Origin: Gemmatimonadaceae bacterium
Lineage (GTDB): Bacteria; Gemmatimonadota; Gemmatimonadetes; Gemmatimonadales; Gemmatimonadaceae
Assembly: GCA_020851035.1 (NCBI GenBank)
Contig: JADZDM010000033.1
Coordinates: forward strand, 34,374 to 98,373
DNA length: 64,000 nucleotides
Direction: 5' to 3'
Within the stretch, counting starts at the first letter, position 1; each line of letters opens with the position of its first letter. The position numbers were made by a program, and so were the translations under genes. Under the pieces are notes generated by a model, which saw nothing but the letters and a program-made list of their open reading frames with translations, was not told the DNA's origin and did not search any database. Positions 17,088 to 26,080 of the stretch are shown here, in pieces.

Positions 17088-18494
17088 ATGCCGTCCCGCC
17101 GCGATTTCGTGCGCACGATGGGCCTCTCCCTCGCCGCCTCCGCCGCCGCGTCGGCCGACCTCGCCGCTCTCCCGCACTCGGCACCGCCGGAAGGCTCGGA
17201 GAAGCTGCTGGTGCCCAATCCGCACCACCCGGTGCCGGCGCCCGTCGGCGTGGACCGCCTGCCCCTCGACTGGTACAAGGCCACCTGCCGCCGCCTTCGC
17301 GCGGCAGCGAAGGCGCGCGGTGTGGACGCGGTGCTGCTCCAGTCGGACCCGAACCTCGTCTATTTCTCGGGCTGTTTCCGCGGCAGCGGCGAGCGCACCA
17401 CCTGGGCGCTGTTCATGGTCGACGAACCGGACACGATCCACTGGTTCACACCCGCCATCGACCGCGACCTCATCACGTCGTGGTGGTGCACCTCGAACAC
17501 CTACTACTTCTGCTACCCGCACGCCGCCGGCGGCTTCCCGAATCGCGGGCAGAACCAGCGCGGCAACCGCGTCGACCTCTGGGCCTGGGCACTGGAACAG
17601 CTCCGCGCACGCGGGCTGGACGGCAGGACCATCGGGCTCGATCGCGAGCTGACCCCCAGCAGCCAGCGCACCTTCAGCCAGGTGCTGCCGTCGGCGAAGC
17701 AGGTGGACATCAGCGACATCTGCATGGGCATGCGCATGATCCGCACGCCAGAGGAGATCGCGCTCCTGCAGCGGGCGTACCGCTACTTCGACAGGGTCCA
17801 CGCCTTCGCCCGCGACTACATCCTGGAGCACGGCACGAACACCACCGACTACGAGGTGGGCCAGGCGCTCTCCAGCTACGGCATCAACCTCATGATGCGC
17901 GACGTACGGCGCGACGGCCGGCCGCACAGCGCCGTCGGCATCGAGGTCACGGGGAACTACGTGCGCGCCGGTGTCGCCACCGCGTACCCGCATCCCAACC
18001 AGTTCTTCCACACGAAGCTGCAGCGCGGCCAGCCGGTGTACGTGAACTGCGACATCCTCCTCGGCGGGTTCGGTGGCGAGGGCTACCGCAACTACATCCT
18101 GCTGCCCAGCACCCCGGCCCACGATCGCATGTGGGAGGTGGTGGCCGAGACGGTGCAGATCATGGTGGAGGAGACGAAGCCCGGCGCCGTCTGCTCCGAG
18201 ATCGCGCAGAAGGTGCATGCGCACCAGATCAAGTCCGGCATGCGTGACTACATCTACCACCGGCCCGGACATGGCCAGGGCACCAACTTCGAGGGGCACC
18301 AGGCGCCGTTCCTGGCCCTCGGCGACGACACCGTTGTGGAGGAAGGCATGACGTTCTCGGTGGAGCCCGGCCTCTACGACGCGCAGCGCGGCATCGGCAT
18401 CAACCCCTCCGACCGGCTCCTCGTCACCAGGGACCGCGGGGTGCTGCTGAGCAGCATCCCCTTCACGAAGGAGTGGAGTTACCTCGCAGTCTAG
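17088..18494 (+). CDS. M24 (pita-bread fold) family protein with a Tat signal
   Basis: 468 residues from MPSRRDFVRTMGLSLAASAAA, a twin-arginine signal (SRRDFV), so it is exported folded. It has the creatinase/prolidase N-terminal domain (LLQSDPNLVYFSGCFRG...) and the M24 catalytic domain. Against the five metal ligands of aminopeptidase P, the His in HRPGHGQG and the Glu in SVEPGLY are kept. The second Asp position (GGEGYRN) and last Glu position (NPSDRLLVT) are not. It may therefore be a metal-independent, creatinase-like hydrolase or lyase rather than a peptidase. An alternative start at 17019 lies in the repeat. Confidence 0.82.
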   Translation: MPSRRDFVRTMGLSLAASAAASADLAALPHSAPPEGSEKLLVPNPHHPVPAPVGVDRLPLDWYKATCRRLRAAAKARGVDAVLLQSDPNLVYFSGCFRGSGERTTWALFMVDEPDTIHWFTPAIDRDLITSWWCTSNTYYFCYPHAAGGFPNRGQNQRGNRVDLWAWALEQLRARGLDGRTIGLDRELTPSSQRTFSQVLPSAKQVDISDICMGMRMIRTPEEIALLQRAYRYFDRVHAFARDYILEHGTNTTDYEVGQALSSYGINLMMRDVRRDGRPHSAVGIEVTGNYVRAGVATAYPHPNQFFHTKLQRGQPVYVNCDILLGGFGGEGYRNYILLPSTPAHDRMWEVVAETVQIMVEETKPGAVCSEIAQKVHAHQIKSGMRDYIYHRPGHGQGTNFEGHQAPFLALGDDTVVEEGMTFSVEPGLYDAQRGIGINPSDRLLVTRDRGVLLSSIPFTKEWSYLAV

Positions 18495-18497
18495 CGC

Positions 18498-19430
18498 CTA
18501 CAGCCGAATGCCCGTCTCGCGCGAGGTCTGGAAGATCAGCACGTCGGCCGGCATCGCCTTCGCCAGGCGCAGCCATTCCAGCCAGTCGATGTTGTTGTCC
18601 TTCGGTGACTCCAGCTCGCCCAGGTGGTAGATCGGGACCGTGGGGTGCAGGTGATGCAGGCCGTGGCGCTCGGAGTTGTAGAACAGGAACTTCGCCACGA
18701 ACCGCGGATAGATCACGTTGCGCGCATAGCGCCCCTGCTCGCTGTACCGGAACGCCTTCACCTCGGCCCCCGCGGCGTAGTTCGCGTCCACGTGCACGTG
18801 CTGCGTGAGCAGCACCGGGTCACTGAAGCTCAGGAACAGCAGCAGCGCCGGCACCCAGTGCACCAGCATGAAGCGCGGGGCCAGCACCAGCGCCGGCACG
18901 TAGATTATCATCAGGAACAGCACGCTGAACAGGTTGCGCCGGCGGCTGCGCGGGTCGGGGAACAGCTCGTTCACCCGCTTGAGGTTCCAGAAGTTCATCG
19001 CCACGAACGTTGCCGCGAACACCGGAATCCAGAAGCGCCAGCAGAAGTTCATCACCCGCGTCAGCGTCGGCGTCGGCTGCCGGAACTGCGAGCTCGGGTC
19101 CGACGGATCCTTGTCCTTCCACCCCGACCAGATGTGATGGTGGTGGTGCATCTGCCGCCAGCTGAAGAACGGCATCAGGCAGAACACCGAGCTCACGTGC
19201 CCGAGCAGCGCGTTGAGCCAGCGCGTGCGGAAGAAGCCGCCGTGCGCGAAGTCGTGGTGCAGCACGAACCACTGGAACAGGTTCACGGCCAGCAGCACCT
19301 GGCCCAGCAGCCAGAGTGGCCACGCATCCTGCACCGACAGCGCGATGGCACAGGCGGTGAACGCGAGCTGCCACGCCACGATCGCGGTCGCCCAGCCGTT
19401 GCTGCTCGCGAGCGTCACCTTCTCAGCCAT
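18498..19430 (-). CDS. Fatty acid desaturase family membrane enzyme
   Basis: 310 residues with four or more transmembrane helices and the three His boxes of membrane di-iron desaturases/hydroxylases: HHDFAH (58-63), HHHHH (95-99) and HGLHHLH (256-262). Such enzymes use O2 to desaturate or hydroxylate acyl chains at the cytoplasmic membrane face. It is the last gene of a six-gene overlapping operon and overlaps the GH3 gene by eight bases. This suggests it acts on the acyl chain handled by that pathway rather than in general membrane lipid desaturation. Confidence 0.88.
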   Translation of the reverse strand: MAEKVTLASSNGWATAIVAWQLAFTACAIALSVQDAWPLWLLGQVLLAVNLFQWFVLHHDFAHGGFFRTRWLNALLGHVSSVFCLMPFFSWRQMHHHHHIWSGWKDKDPSDPSSQFRQPTPTLTRVMNFCWRFWIPVFAATFVAMNFWNLKRVNELFPDPRSRRRNLFSVLFLMIIYVPALVLAPRFMLVHWVPALLLFLSFSDPVLLTQHVHVDANYAAGAEVKAFRYSEQGRYARNVIYPRFVAKFLFYNSERHGLHHLHPTVPIYHLGELESPKDNNIDWLEWLRLAKAMPADVLIFQTSRETGIRL

Positions 19431-21054
19431 GCTGCCGCTCCCCGGTCACGGTTCCTGCGCGCGGCACACCCACCAGGGTGCGCGGCTTGATGTCGCCCAA
19501 TCGCATCCGCTCGCGCGCCGGCCGGGCCAGGTGTGGTCCGCCGGAGACGAGGGTCACGCGCAATGATGCCAGCTGCCCGAGCCGCCGCGCCAGTGCGTAG
19601 TGCGGGTTCGCGCGCAGCAGGTCGTCCAGCCGTGCGGCGAGTTCCGCCGCCGGCGCCTGACTCGTCCCGGCCGACAGTCGCAGCTCGTACCAGGCCGCGC
19701 CCCCCGACTGCATGGCGTGCAGCTCCGCCAGCTCCGGCGCCTCGCCCGTTCCCGTGACGTCCCACAGTGCGCGGAGGCACCCGGCCACGAACGGCTCGGC
19801 GAGTTTCTCGCCACGCAGGTCACTCACGTTGCCCGTCCGGCCGAGGAACCGCAGCGACGGCGCAGCGCCAAGGTGTCCGGCACACTCCACGACGTCGCCC
19901 AGCCGGTAACGCCAGAGCCCGGCGCCGTTGGTCACCACCACCTCGTACTCCCCGCCATCCTCGAGTTCATGCGCCAGCCGGAAGCTGCCGCCATCGTCCA
20001 GGAACTCGAAGAAGTGCGACGTGAGCGCCACCGGGTACGCGCCATGCACCGGCACCGTCACCACCGCCTCGGTGGCGAGCAGCCCCTTCGACTGCACCAG
20101 CACGCCGGGCAACCGCCGTTCCAGCGCCGCGTGCCCAGCGGCGGCCGCCTGGTCACCCCAGCAGCTCACCACCTGCAGTGCCGGCCACCACCGCGGCCAT
20201 TGCTCGGCACCGATGTGGCGGAGCGCCCGTGCGCGCGCGGCGTTCGCGGGCGCACGCCAGGCCGCGCGGCTCGCCGGCGGCAACGCATCACCCCACGGCA
20301 GCGTGCCGAACGCGATGGCATCGAGCAGCTGGTCCCAGTGGCGCGGTGCGGCGCTCACCAGCAGTTCCAGGAACGACGGATGCCAGACGGAGATCAGTCG
20401 CAGCTCCGCCTGGCGCAGCATCGCCAACAGCGTGAGGCACCGGAACGCCTCCTCGTCACGCACATGCCGCACCGAGGCCGGCACGGCCATCACCTGTCGC
20501 ACCAGTGTCCCGGCCCAGCCACCGAGGTACTCCGCGTCATCCGCGAAGCCCACCCGCACGCCACCCGGCGCGGGCAGTGCGTCGTCGGCGTCGCTGAGTG
20601 GGGACACCGACCAGTACGCCGGCCCGCCGAGCAGTGCCGGCCGGGCGCGCACCAGGTCAGCCATCCAGGCACTCACTGCCGTCGCGAACGACGCCTGCAG
20701 CCCTGCCGTGAACGGGACCAGCTTCCGTGCGCCGGACGATCCGCTCGTCGGGGCCAGGTGTGTCACGGGGGCGGCCGTGAGCAGGTTCCGGTCGCCGGCC
20801 TGGATGCGCGGAATCCAGCCGGCGAGATCCGACGCATCGGAGAGCGGCACGGTGCGCGCGAAGTCGGCCGGTGTGCGCAGCGCTGCGAATTCGTACCGGC
20901 GGCCGTACTCGCACCCCGCGTGACGCGCGAGCGCCGCGGCGAGCCACGCTGCCTGCGCTTCCGCGGGCGCGTGCAATGCGCGAGCGAATCGGCGCGAGGC
21001 TGTGATCCCACTCGCCAGCCAGAGTGTGTTCACCAGCGCGCTCTGCGGCCTCAT
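19423..21054 (-). CDS. GH3 family acyl-acid amido synthetase
   Basis: 543 residues of the GH3 (auxin-responsive) family. Members adenylate a carboxylic acid with ATP and join it to the amine of an amino acid. The ATP-binding motif is visible as APTSGSSGARKLVPFT. Further family motifs are SKGLLATEAVVTVPV, VVTNGAGLWRYRLGDVVEC and LRFLGRTGNVSDLRGEKL. Bacterial GH3 proteins are scattered and mostly uncharacterised. The start at 21054 overlaps the preceding gene's stop by four bases. In this operon it would form an amide or acyl-adenylate from a fatty or otherwise modified acid; substrate unknown. Confidence 0.9.
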   Translation of the reverse strand: MRPQSALVNTLWLASGITASRRFARALHAPAEAQAAWLAAALARHAGCEYGRRYEFAALRTPADFARTVPLSDASDLAGWIPRIQAGDRNLLTAAPVTHLAPTSGSSGARKLVPFTAGLQASFATAVSAWMADLVRARPALLGGPAYWSVSPLSDADDALPAPGGVRVGFADDAEYLGGWAGTLVRQVMAVPASVRHVRDEEAFRCLTLLAMLRQAELRLISVWHPSFLELLVSAAPRHWDQLLDAIAFGTLPWGDALPPASRAAWRAPANAARARALRHIGAEQWPRWWPALQVVSCWGDQAAAAGHAALERRLPGVLVQSKGLLATEAVVTVPVHGAYPVALTSHFFEFLDDGGSFRLAHELEDGGEYEVVVTNGAGLWRYRLGDVVECAGHLGAAPSLRFLGRTGNVSDLRGEKLAEPFVAGCLRALWDVTGTGEAPELAELHAMQSGGAAWYELRLSAGTSQAPAAELAARLDDLLRANPHYALARRLGQLASLRVTLVSGGPHLARPARERMRLGDIKPRTLVGVPRAGTVTGERQHG

Positions 21055-21815
21055 GGCGCCGGACGTCGCAGCATGCGCACACCGGCGGCGGTGAGGTTCG
21101 CGTCACTCAGCTCCGTCAGGCACACCAGTTCGTCGCCATCGGCATGGCCGGGATTCGCGGCCAGGAAGTACGCCACGTGTGCATCGGCCCGCCGCCCGTC
21201 GTCCACCGCTGCCAGCGCGCCACGCAGGCGCTGCGGTGCGGTCAGCCGCACCACGCCGGCGTGACGGTCGTACCGCGACCCGAATCGCGCCTCCGCGAGC
21301 TGGTCCACCACCCGTTGCACCGCCGCCGGCGTGGCCGCGTCGTGGCGCGGCCAGAACTCGCGCCAGAACACGGGCAGGAAACGATAGGTGCGATAGCCGG
21401 ACGTGAGCAGCAGCCAGTACCATCGTGACGCGGGCGCCTGCCGCTGCAGCTCGCGCACCATCCCGATCCAGGCGCGTGACAGGATCGGCGATCCCCACGC
21501 CTCGGGCGACATGATCGTGTCGCCGGAGTAGAGCACGTGCACCACCTCGCCGTCCACCACGGCCTGCCAGAGCTGCACCGTGGTGAAGCCCACCAGCCGC
21601 CCGTCGCGGCGTATGCGCAGCACCCAGTCCTTCTCGTCCAGGTCGCGCGCGAACTGCGCCGGCGTCACGCCGTCGAAGTGGGCGGAGAGCAGGCCGAGCA
21701 TCTCCGCGCGATCGCCGGCCGTGAGGGCCTGTCGCGCCGTCACGACGCTGCGGTCCTCCACGCTGTCGCCTGCAGGCGCGATGCCTGCGTTGGTGGCAAT
21801 CCGCGGCGCGGTCAC
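21051..21815 (-). CDS. GNAT-like protein of the radical SAM/GH3 operon
   Basis: 254 residues from a GTG at 21815 that overlaps the upstream stop by four bases (GTGA). Several segments look like an acyl-CoA N-acyltransferase fold: WVLRIRRDGRLVGFTTVQLWQAVVDGEVVHVLYSGDTIMSP is like strands 2-4, and SPILSRAWIGMVRELQRQ is like the CoA-binding helix. The classical RxxGxG/A loop is not obvious. An N-acyl transfer role is possible but unproven. The gene is locked into the operon by overlaps at both ends. Confidence 0.7.
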   Translation of the reverse strand: MTAPRIATNAGIAPAGDSVEDRSVVTARQALTAGDRAEMLGLLSAHFDGVTPAQFARDLDEKDWVLRIRRDGRLVGFTTVQLWQAVVDGEVVHVLYSGDTIMSPEAWGSPILSRAWIGMVRELQRQAPASRWYWLLLTSGYRTYRFLPVFWREFWPRHDAATPAAVQRVVDQLAEARFGSRYDRHAGVVRLTAPQRLRGALAAVDDGRRADAHVAYFLAANPGHADGDELVCLTELSDANLTAAGVRMLRRPAP

Positions 21816-22921
21816 AGCAGCCCCACTTCGGGGCGGAACGGCGCGCCGGTCCACGTCTCCCCGAATCGCGGGCTGCCGTCCCAGGCCACCTCGTACAGTC
21901 GTGACGCATACCGGCGTGGACGCAGCAGCGCCATGAGTTGCGCCAGCGCGGGATCACGCGCGTCGCGCGCCAGCAGCAGCCACTGGATCCCGCGGGCGGC
22001 GGCCGTGCGTCGCAGCAGCGTCCACAAGGCGGGGCACACCGCACCATCGCGGGTGGATGCACCCAGCACCGCCGCCTGCCGCAGCGCCGTGCCCGGTGCC
22101 GGCAGCGGCGGGCGGCCGAGTGCGTGCTGCACGAGGTTCACCATCAGCCGCCCCTTCTCCAGTGTGCCGGTGTAGCCGTCGATCACGGTCTGCCGGAACG
22201 CCGACTGGTCCCACAGGGCCGCCGTCGCCACGATGCCGCGCCCGTCCCTGATCATGTGAAAGTGCTGCGGCGTGATGCCATGCCGTTCGAGCGCCGCCCA
22301 GCGGGCCTCGTCCCAGGTGGGTGTCAGCTGTCCGTCTCGTGCCGTTGCCTGCAGGAATGCGGTCAGCTCGTCGCGATCGACGGGCGCTTCGGCGCGCAGC
22401 GTCGCATCGCGGTGCGGGTCGGCTCCCTTGGCTGCCACCAGCAGCGTCTCGAGATCGGCGATGTGCGTGTACGCTGGCGCGCCGAGTCGCCCGCCCAGCT
22501 CCAGCACGCGGCGCGCGCGGGTGTTGTCACTGGCGATGCTGGTGAAGTACCCGCTCGCGTCGTCGCCCGTCAGCACCTCGCGCAGGTAGGCATACCCGTC
22601 GCGCAGCACCTTGGCGCCGAGGCGCACGTCCGGGTGCACGCGAAGCTCGCTGAGGTAGCCTACCCGGCATGGTGCCCCGTTGCGATGGAGCGTGCGGGTG
22701 CTGCTCCGGCCGAGGGCCACGAGCTGGCCGCCGTTCCGCGCGACGATGGTGTGGTCCACGGCGCCACCGAGACCCTCGCCCAGGTCGTAGGAAGGTTCGC
22801 GCGTGAAGGCCACCCGCACGCTGCCCGGCGTGACGCTGGCGCGGAGCAGGGCGCGGATGCCCGCGTCGTCGTCGGGACCGGCCACCGCGAAGTCCAGTGC
22901 GGTGCCGCGGTCGGCGCTCAC
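21812..22921 (-). CDS. GNAT family N-acetyltransferase-like protein
   Basis: 369 residues from a GTG at 22921 overlapping the upstream radical SAM stop by four bases. The first 170 residues are GNAT-like: FAVAGPDDDAGIRALLRAS at the start, and VGYLSELRVHPDVRLGAKVLRDGYAYL matching the strand-4/pyrophosphate loop/helix region. ASDNTRARRVLELGG matches the C-terminal helix. The second half (from EAPVDRDELTAFLQ) looks like a divergent second GNAT-like lobe. The transferred acyl group and acceptor are unknown. Two GNAT-like genes in tandem with GH3 suggest amine acylation steps. Confidence 0.78.
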   Translation of the reverse strand: MSADRGTALDFAVAGPDDDAGIRALLRASVTPGSVRVAFTREPSYDLGEGLGGAVDHTIVARNGGQLVALGRSSTRTLHRNGAPCRVGYLSELRVHPDVRLGAKVLRDGYAYLREVLTGDDASGYFTSIASDNTRARRVLELGGRLGAPAYTHIADLETLLVAAKGADPHRDATLRAEAPVDRDELTAFLQATARDGQLTPTWDEARWAALERHGITPQHFHMIRDGRGIVATAALWDQSAFRQTVIDGYTGTLEKGRLMVNLVQHALGRPPLPAPGTALRQAAVLGASTRDGAVCPALWTLLRRTAAARGIQWLLLARDARDPALAQLMALLRPRRYASRLYEVAWDGSPRFGETWTGAPFRPEVGLL

Positions 22922-24282
22922 CCCGCGCGCAGCAACGTGCCCTGCCACGCCTGGTCTCCGAGCGGATAGTGGTCGCGCAGGCTCACGTCGTTGCGGTGCA
23001 TGGCGTTGATCATGTAGAAGTTGCGCCACATGAAGGCGTTGCCCCGGTTCACGCGGTCCATGCCGCGCTGCAGGATGCTCGGCCAGCCGTAGAAGGTCTT
23101 GCGCGCGCTGAGGCACGCCCGCTGCAGGTCGTCGGGGGCCATCCCCCGCGGCTGGAACGGGATGCGGTTGTAGCTGTAGCGGTCGTCCAGCCACCAGGCG
23201 TCGTACAGCATCCGCCCCTCCTGCACCAGCCGCGTGTAGAGCGGCGTGCCGGGAAAGGGCGTGAGGTGATTGAAGGCCGCGATGTAGAAGGCGTGCTCGC
23301 GCGCGAACTCCACCGTCGGCCGGAAGCTCTCGGCGGTGTCGCCGTCGTAGCCGAAGATGAAGGTGCCGTACACGCGGATGCCGAAGCGCCGCAGGTTGCC
23401 GAGGGCCTGCTCGAAGCCGCCCTTCGCGGTGTTGAACGTCTTGTTCATCGTCTCCAGGTTCGCCGGGTTCAGGCTCTCGAACCCGATCAGCACCCCCTGG
23501 CAGCCGCTGCGCACCAGCAGGTCCAGGAACTCCTCGTCGTGGGCGGCATTGATGCTCGCCTGGCTCACCCACCGGATCTGGAGCGGGATCAGCGCGCGGA
23601 AGAACTCCTTCGCCTGCCGCAGGTTGCTGGTGATGTTGTCGTCCACGAAGAAGAACAGCTTCTTCGATCCCTTCAGCAGGCGCAGCTCGGCGAGGATGTC
23701 GTCGGTGGGGCGGCGCGTCTGCGACGACTCGAAGACGGTCTGCACGGCGCAGAACTCACACTTGAAGTGGCAGCCGCGCCCGGCCTCCACCAGTCCCACC
23801 GGCAGGTAGCGCTTGCCGCGGAAGATCGAGCGGTCGGGGCGCAGTCCGGCCAGCGCGGTGCGCCCGGTCGCGCGGTAGAACTTCTGCAGCGTGCCGTGCC
23901 GCGCGTCGTCCAGCACCTGCGGCCACAGCACCTCGGCCTCCCCCGTCACCACCGCCTCGGCATACTGCGCCACCTCGTCGGGGCAGAGCGAGGCGTGGAA
24001 ACCGCCCATCACCACCGGCACGCCGCGGCGCCGGTACTCGCTGGCGATCTGGTAGGCGCGCTTCGCCGTGTACGTCTCCACGCTGATCGCCACCAGGTCG
24101 GTCGGCTCGTCGAAGGGCACGACCTCCATCCGGTCGTCGTGGAACCGCACCTCGATGTCCTTCGGCGTGAGGCCGGCCAGGGTGGCGGCCGGCAGCGACT
24201 CCATCTGCCAGGTGCGCACGTACTGCTGGCCCGGCTTCCGGCCCACGCAGGGATGCACGATCGTGACGCGGAACGGCCTCAC
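22918..24282 (-). CDS. B12-binding domain radical SAM protein (second of pair)
   Basis: 454 residues from a GTG at 24282 that overlaps the first radical SAM gene by four bases. A cobalamin-binding-like Rossmann domain (residues 1-130, VTIVHP...VVMGGFHASLCPDEV) precedes the radical SAM barrel with CHFKCEFC (Cys 171, 175, 178) binding the [4Fe-4S] cluster. FVDDNIT, GFESLNP and GYDGDTAES are family motifs. The B12 DxHxxG motif is absent, so cobalamin may bind base-off without the lower His, or not at all. A His/Trp/Tyr-rich C-terminal extension follows. Likely a C-C bond-forming or methylating enzyme; substrate unknown. Confidence 0.88.
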   Translation of the reverse strand: MRPFRVTIVHPCVGRKPGQQYVRTWQMESLPAATLAGLTPKDIEVRFHDDRMEVVPFDEPTDLVAISVETYTAKRAYQIASEYRRRGVPVVMGGFHASLCPDEVAQYAEAVVTGEAEVLWPQVLDDARHGTLQKFYRATGRTALAGLRPDRSIFRGKRYLPVGLVEAGRGCHFKCEFCAVQTVFESSQTRRPTDDILAELRLLKGSKKLFFFVDDNITSNLRQAKEFFRALIPLQIRWVSQASINAAHDEEFLDLLVRSGCQGVLIGFESLNPANLETMNKTFNTAKGGFEQALGNLRRFGIRVYGTFIFGYDGDTAESFRPTVEFAREHAFYIAAFNHLTPFPGTPLYTRLVQEGRMLYDAWWLDDRYSYNRIPFQPRGMAPDDLQRACLSARKTFYGWPSILQRGMDRVNRGNAFMWRNFYMINAMHRNDVSLRDHYPLGDQAWQGTLLRAG

Positions 24283-25706
24283 GACACCTCGGCGGGCAGC
24301 GCCGCCTCGTCTGCCGGTGCCGTCACGCGGGCCACGGGTCGCGACGGCGCGCGCCCGATGATCCAGTCGCAGTTGTAGAAGCTCGACAGGTGGTGCGCAT
24401 AGAAGCGATAGCCCAGGTTGGTGCCCAGCCGCACCGGCCACGGGGCGGGGGAGTGCAGCAGGCGCCGCGCGATGCTCGTGTAGCTGTACGCGTGTTTCCA
24501 CGCCGACTCGATCCCCAGTTGCAGCTCCTGCACGCTCATGTGCTTCGGCTGGAACACCACGTGCTGGGCATCGTACAGCTCCCAGTTCTTCGTCAGGATG
24601 CGTCCCTCGCGCTCCAGCCGGTGGTAGAGCGGCGTGTTCGGGAACGGCGTCACCACCGCGAAGCGCGGCAGGTCGATCCGCGCCTGCACCGCGAACTCGG
24701 CAGTCTTGAGGAAGACGTCGGGGTGATCGTCGTCCAGGCCGAACACGAAGCAGCCCTGCAGCGCGATGCCATGGTCGTGCAGGCGCTCGACCACGCGCGC
24801 GTAGTGCTCGGGTGAGTTGAACCCCTTCCGGTTGCCCTTGAGGTTCGCCGGCGACATCGACTCGAGCCCCATCAGCAGCCCGCGGCAGCCGCTGCGCGCG
24901 GCGAGTGACAGGAGCTCCGCATCGTCCACCAGCAGCACCGTGCTCAGGCCGTACCATTGCAGCCCGAGTGGGATCAGCGCGGTGAACAGCGCCTTCGCGT
25001 AGGCGCGGTCGGCGATCAGGTTCAGGTCCACGAAGATGAGCTTCGTCGCGCCGTGCTGGCGGATGTCGGCCACCACCTCGTGCACCGGCTTCTGGAACGG
25101 TCGTCGCCCCCAGGCTGTGGGCACCACGCAGAACTCGCAGGCGTGCACACAGCCGCGCGTGGCCTCGAAGACGTTGTTGGTGAGGAAGTGGCTGGACGGC
25201 AGCAGGTCGCGGCGCGGGAACGGGCGGCCGCCGATCTCCAGGCCGGGTGCCTGCGCGTAGCGCGGCTGCAGTGCGCCGGCCGCGAAGTCCCGCAGGAGCT
25301 GCGGCCAGGTCTCCTCGGCGTACCCCGTCACCACCGCATCGGCGTGCGGCTGTGCGTCGTCGGGGATGAGGGTCGGGTGCGGTCCGCCGAGCACCACCGC
25401 GATGCCGCGGGCGCGGAAGTGGTCGGCCAGCTCGTAGGCGCGGACGGCGGTGCCGGTGATGACCGTGATGCCGACCAGGTCCACGTCCAGGTCGCGCGGC
25501 ACGTCGGTGATCCCCTCGTCGTGGAGCGTGACCGTGTGTGGCAGGTCGGCCGGGATCAGTGCGGCGAGGGTGGTGAGCGTGAGCGGCTGGTAGCGGAGCG
25601 ACTTCTTCCAGATGCCGCCGCGATGGCGGTAGAGCGGCCCCTTGGGTGAGATGAGGGCAATCCGCAGGTGACGTGCTGGTGCGCCGGGTTGGCTGGTACC
25701 GTGCAT
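24279..25706 (-). CDS. B12-binding domain radical SAM protein (first of pair)
   Basis: 475 residues from MHGTSQPGAPARHLRIALISPKG at 25706; an ATG at 25760 is a possible alternative. The N-terminal Rossmann-like domain (to about 150, VVLGGPHPTLIPDDA) is of the B12-binding type. The radical SAM barrel has CVHACEFC (Cys 186, 190, 193), with FVDLNLIADR, GLESMSP and GLDDDHPDV after it. It shares organisation with the next gene product but is clearly diverged, so the two probably catalyse different steps. It is the first gene of the operon; no promoter is clear upstream. Confidence 0.88.
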   Translation of the reverse strand: MHGTSQPGAPARHLRIALISPKGPLYRHRGGIWKKSLRYQPLTLTTLAALIPADLPHTVTLHDEGITDVPRDLDVDLVGITVITGTAVRAYELADHFRARGIAVVLGGPHPTLIPDDAQPHADAVVTGYAEETWPQLLRDFAAGALQPRYAQAPGLEIGGRPFPRRDLLPSSHFLTNNVFEATRGCVHACEFCVVPTAWGRRPFQKPVHEVVADIRQHGATKLIFVDLNLIADRAYAKALFTALIPLGLQWYGLSTVLLVDDAELLSLAARSGCRGLLMGLESMSPANLKGNRKGFNSPEHYARVVERLHDHGIALQGCFVFGLDDDHPDVFLKTAEFAVQARIDLPRFAVVTPFPNTPLYHRLEREGRILTKNWELYDAQHVVFQPKHMSVQELQLGIESAWKHAYSYTSIARRLLHSPAPWPVRLGTNLGYRFYAHHLSSFYNCDWIIGRAPSRPVARVTAPADEAALPAEVS

Positions 25707-26080
25707 CCGTGGCCCCGTGGTGGTGGTGGCGTGCGGTCGCGCTCCTCCGGCGTTCAACATGCCCGCGCGGCGGTCCGGGCGACAGGGCGTGACACATCAC
25801 GCGCGAAAGGCTGACCACATGGCCGGATGCGGCGCGGTGGCGGCAGCGAGGGGGCGCGCCGTGGCAAGGTCCTTGCCTCGTATTCCCGCGGGACGGTGCC
25901 GTGCAGGTCGCGCAACGTGCCCCGGCGCCATCGTGGCGCCTGCATCGAACGGGTCACCGGTTCGCATGCGTTGCAGCGACGCCCGTCGCGCAACACGACG
26001 CGCACGTTGCCGCACGGCACACCCCGCCATCCGGTGTGGGCTGGCGCAGCCTGCGTCCACTCCGGACACGAGGACAACAC
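25707..26080. other. Divergent intergenic region, radical SAM operon and fasciclin gene
   Basis: 374 bases without a convincing gene. The main visible element is a perfect palindrome GGCAAGGTCCTTGCC at 25863-25877, suitable for a dimeric regulator. GAGG lies upstream of the fasciclin start at 26081. No consensus promoter stands out. Confidence 0.5.

Noticed and set aside
24283..25818. Upstream half of the 966-codon minus frame ending at 22918
   Set aside because: It is out of frame with the first radical SAM gene and has shadow composition. The true gene starts at the GTG at 24282.
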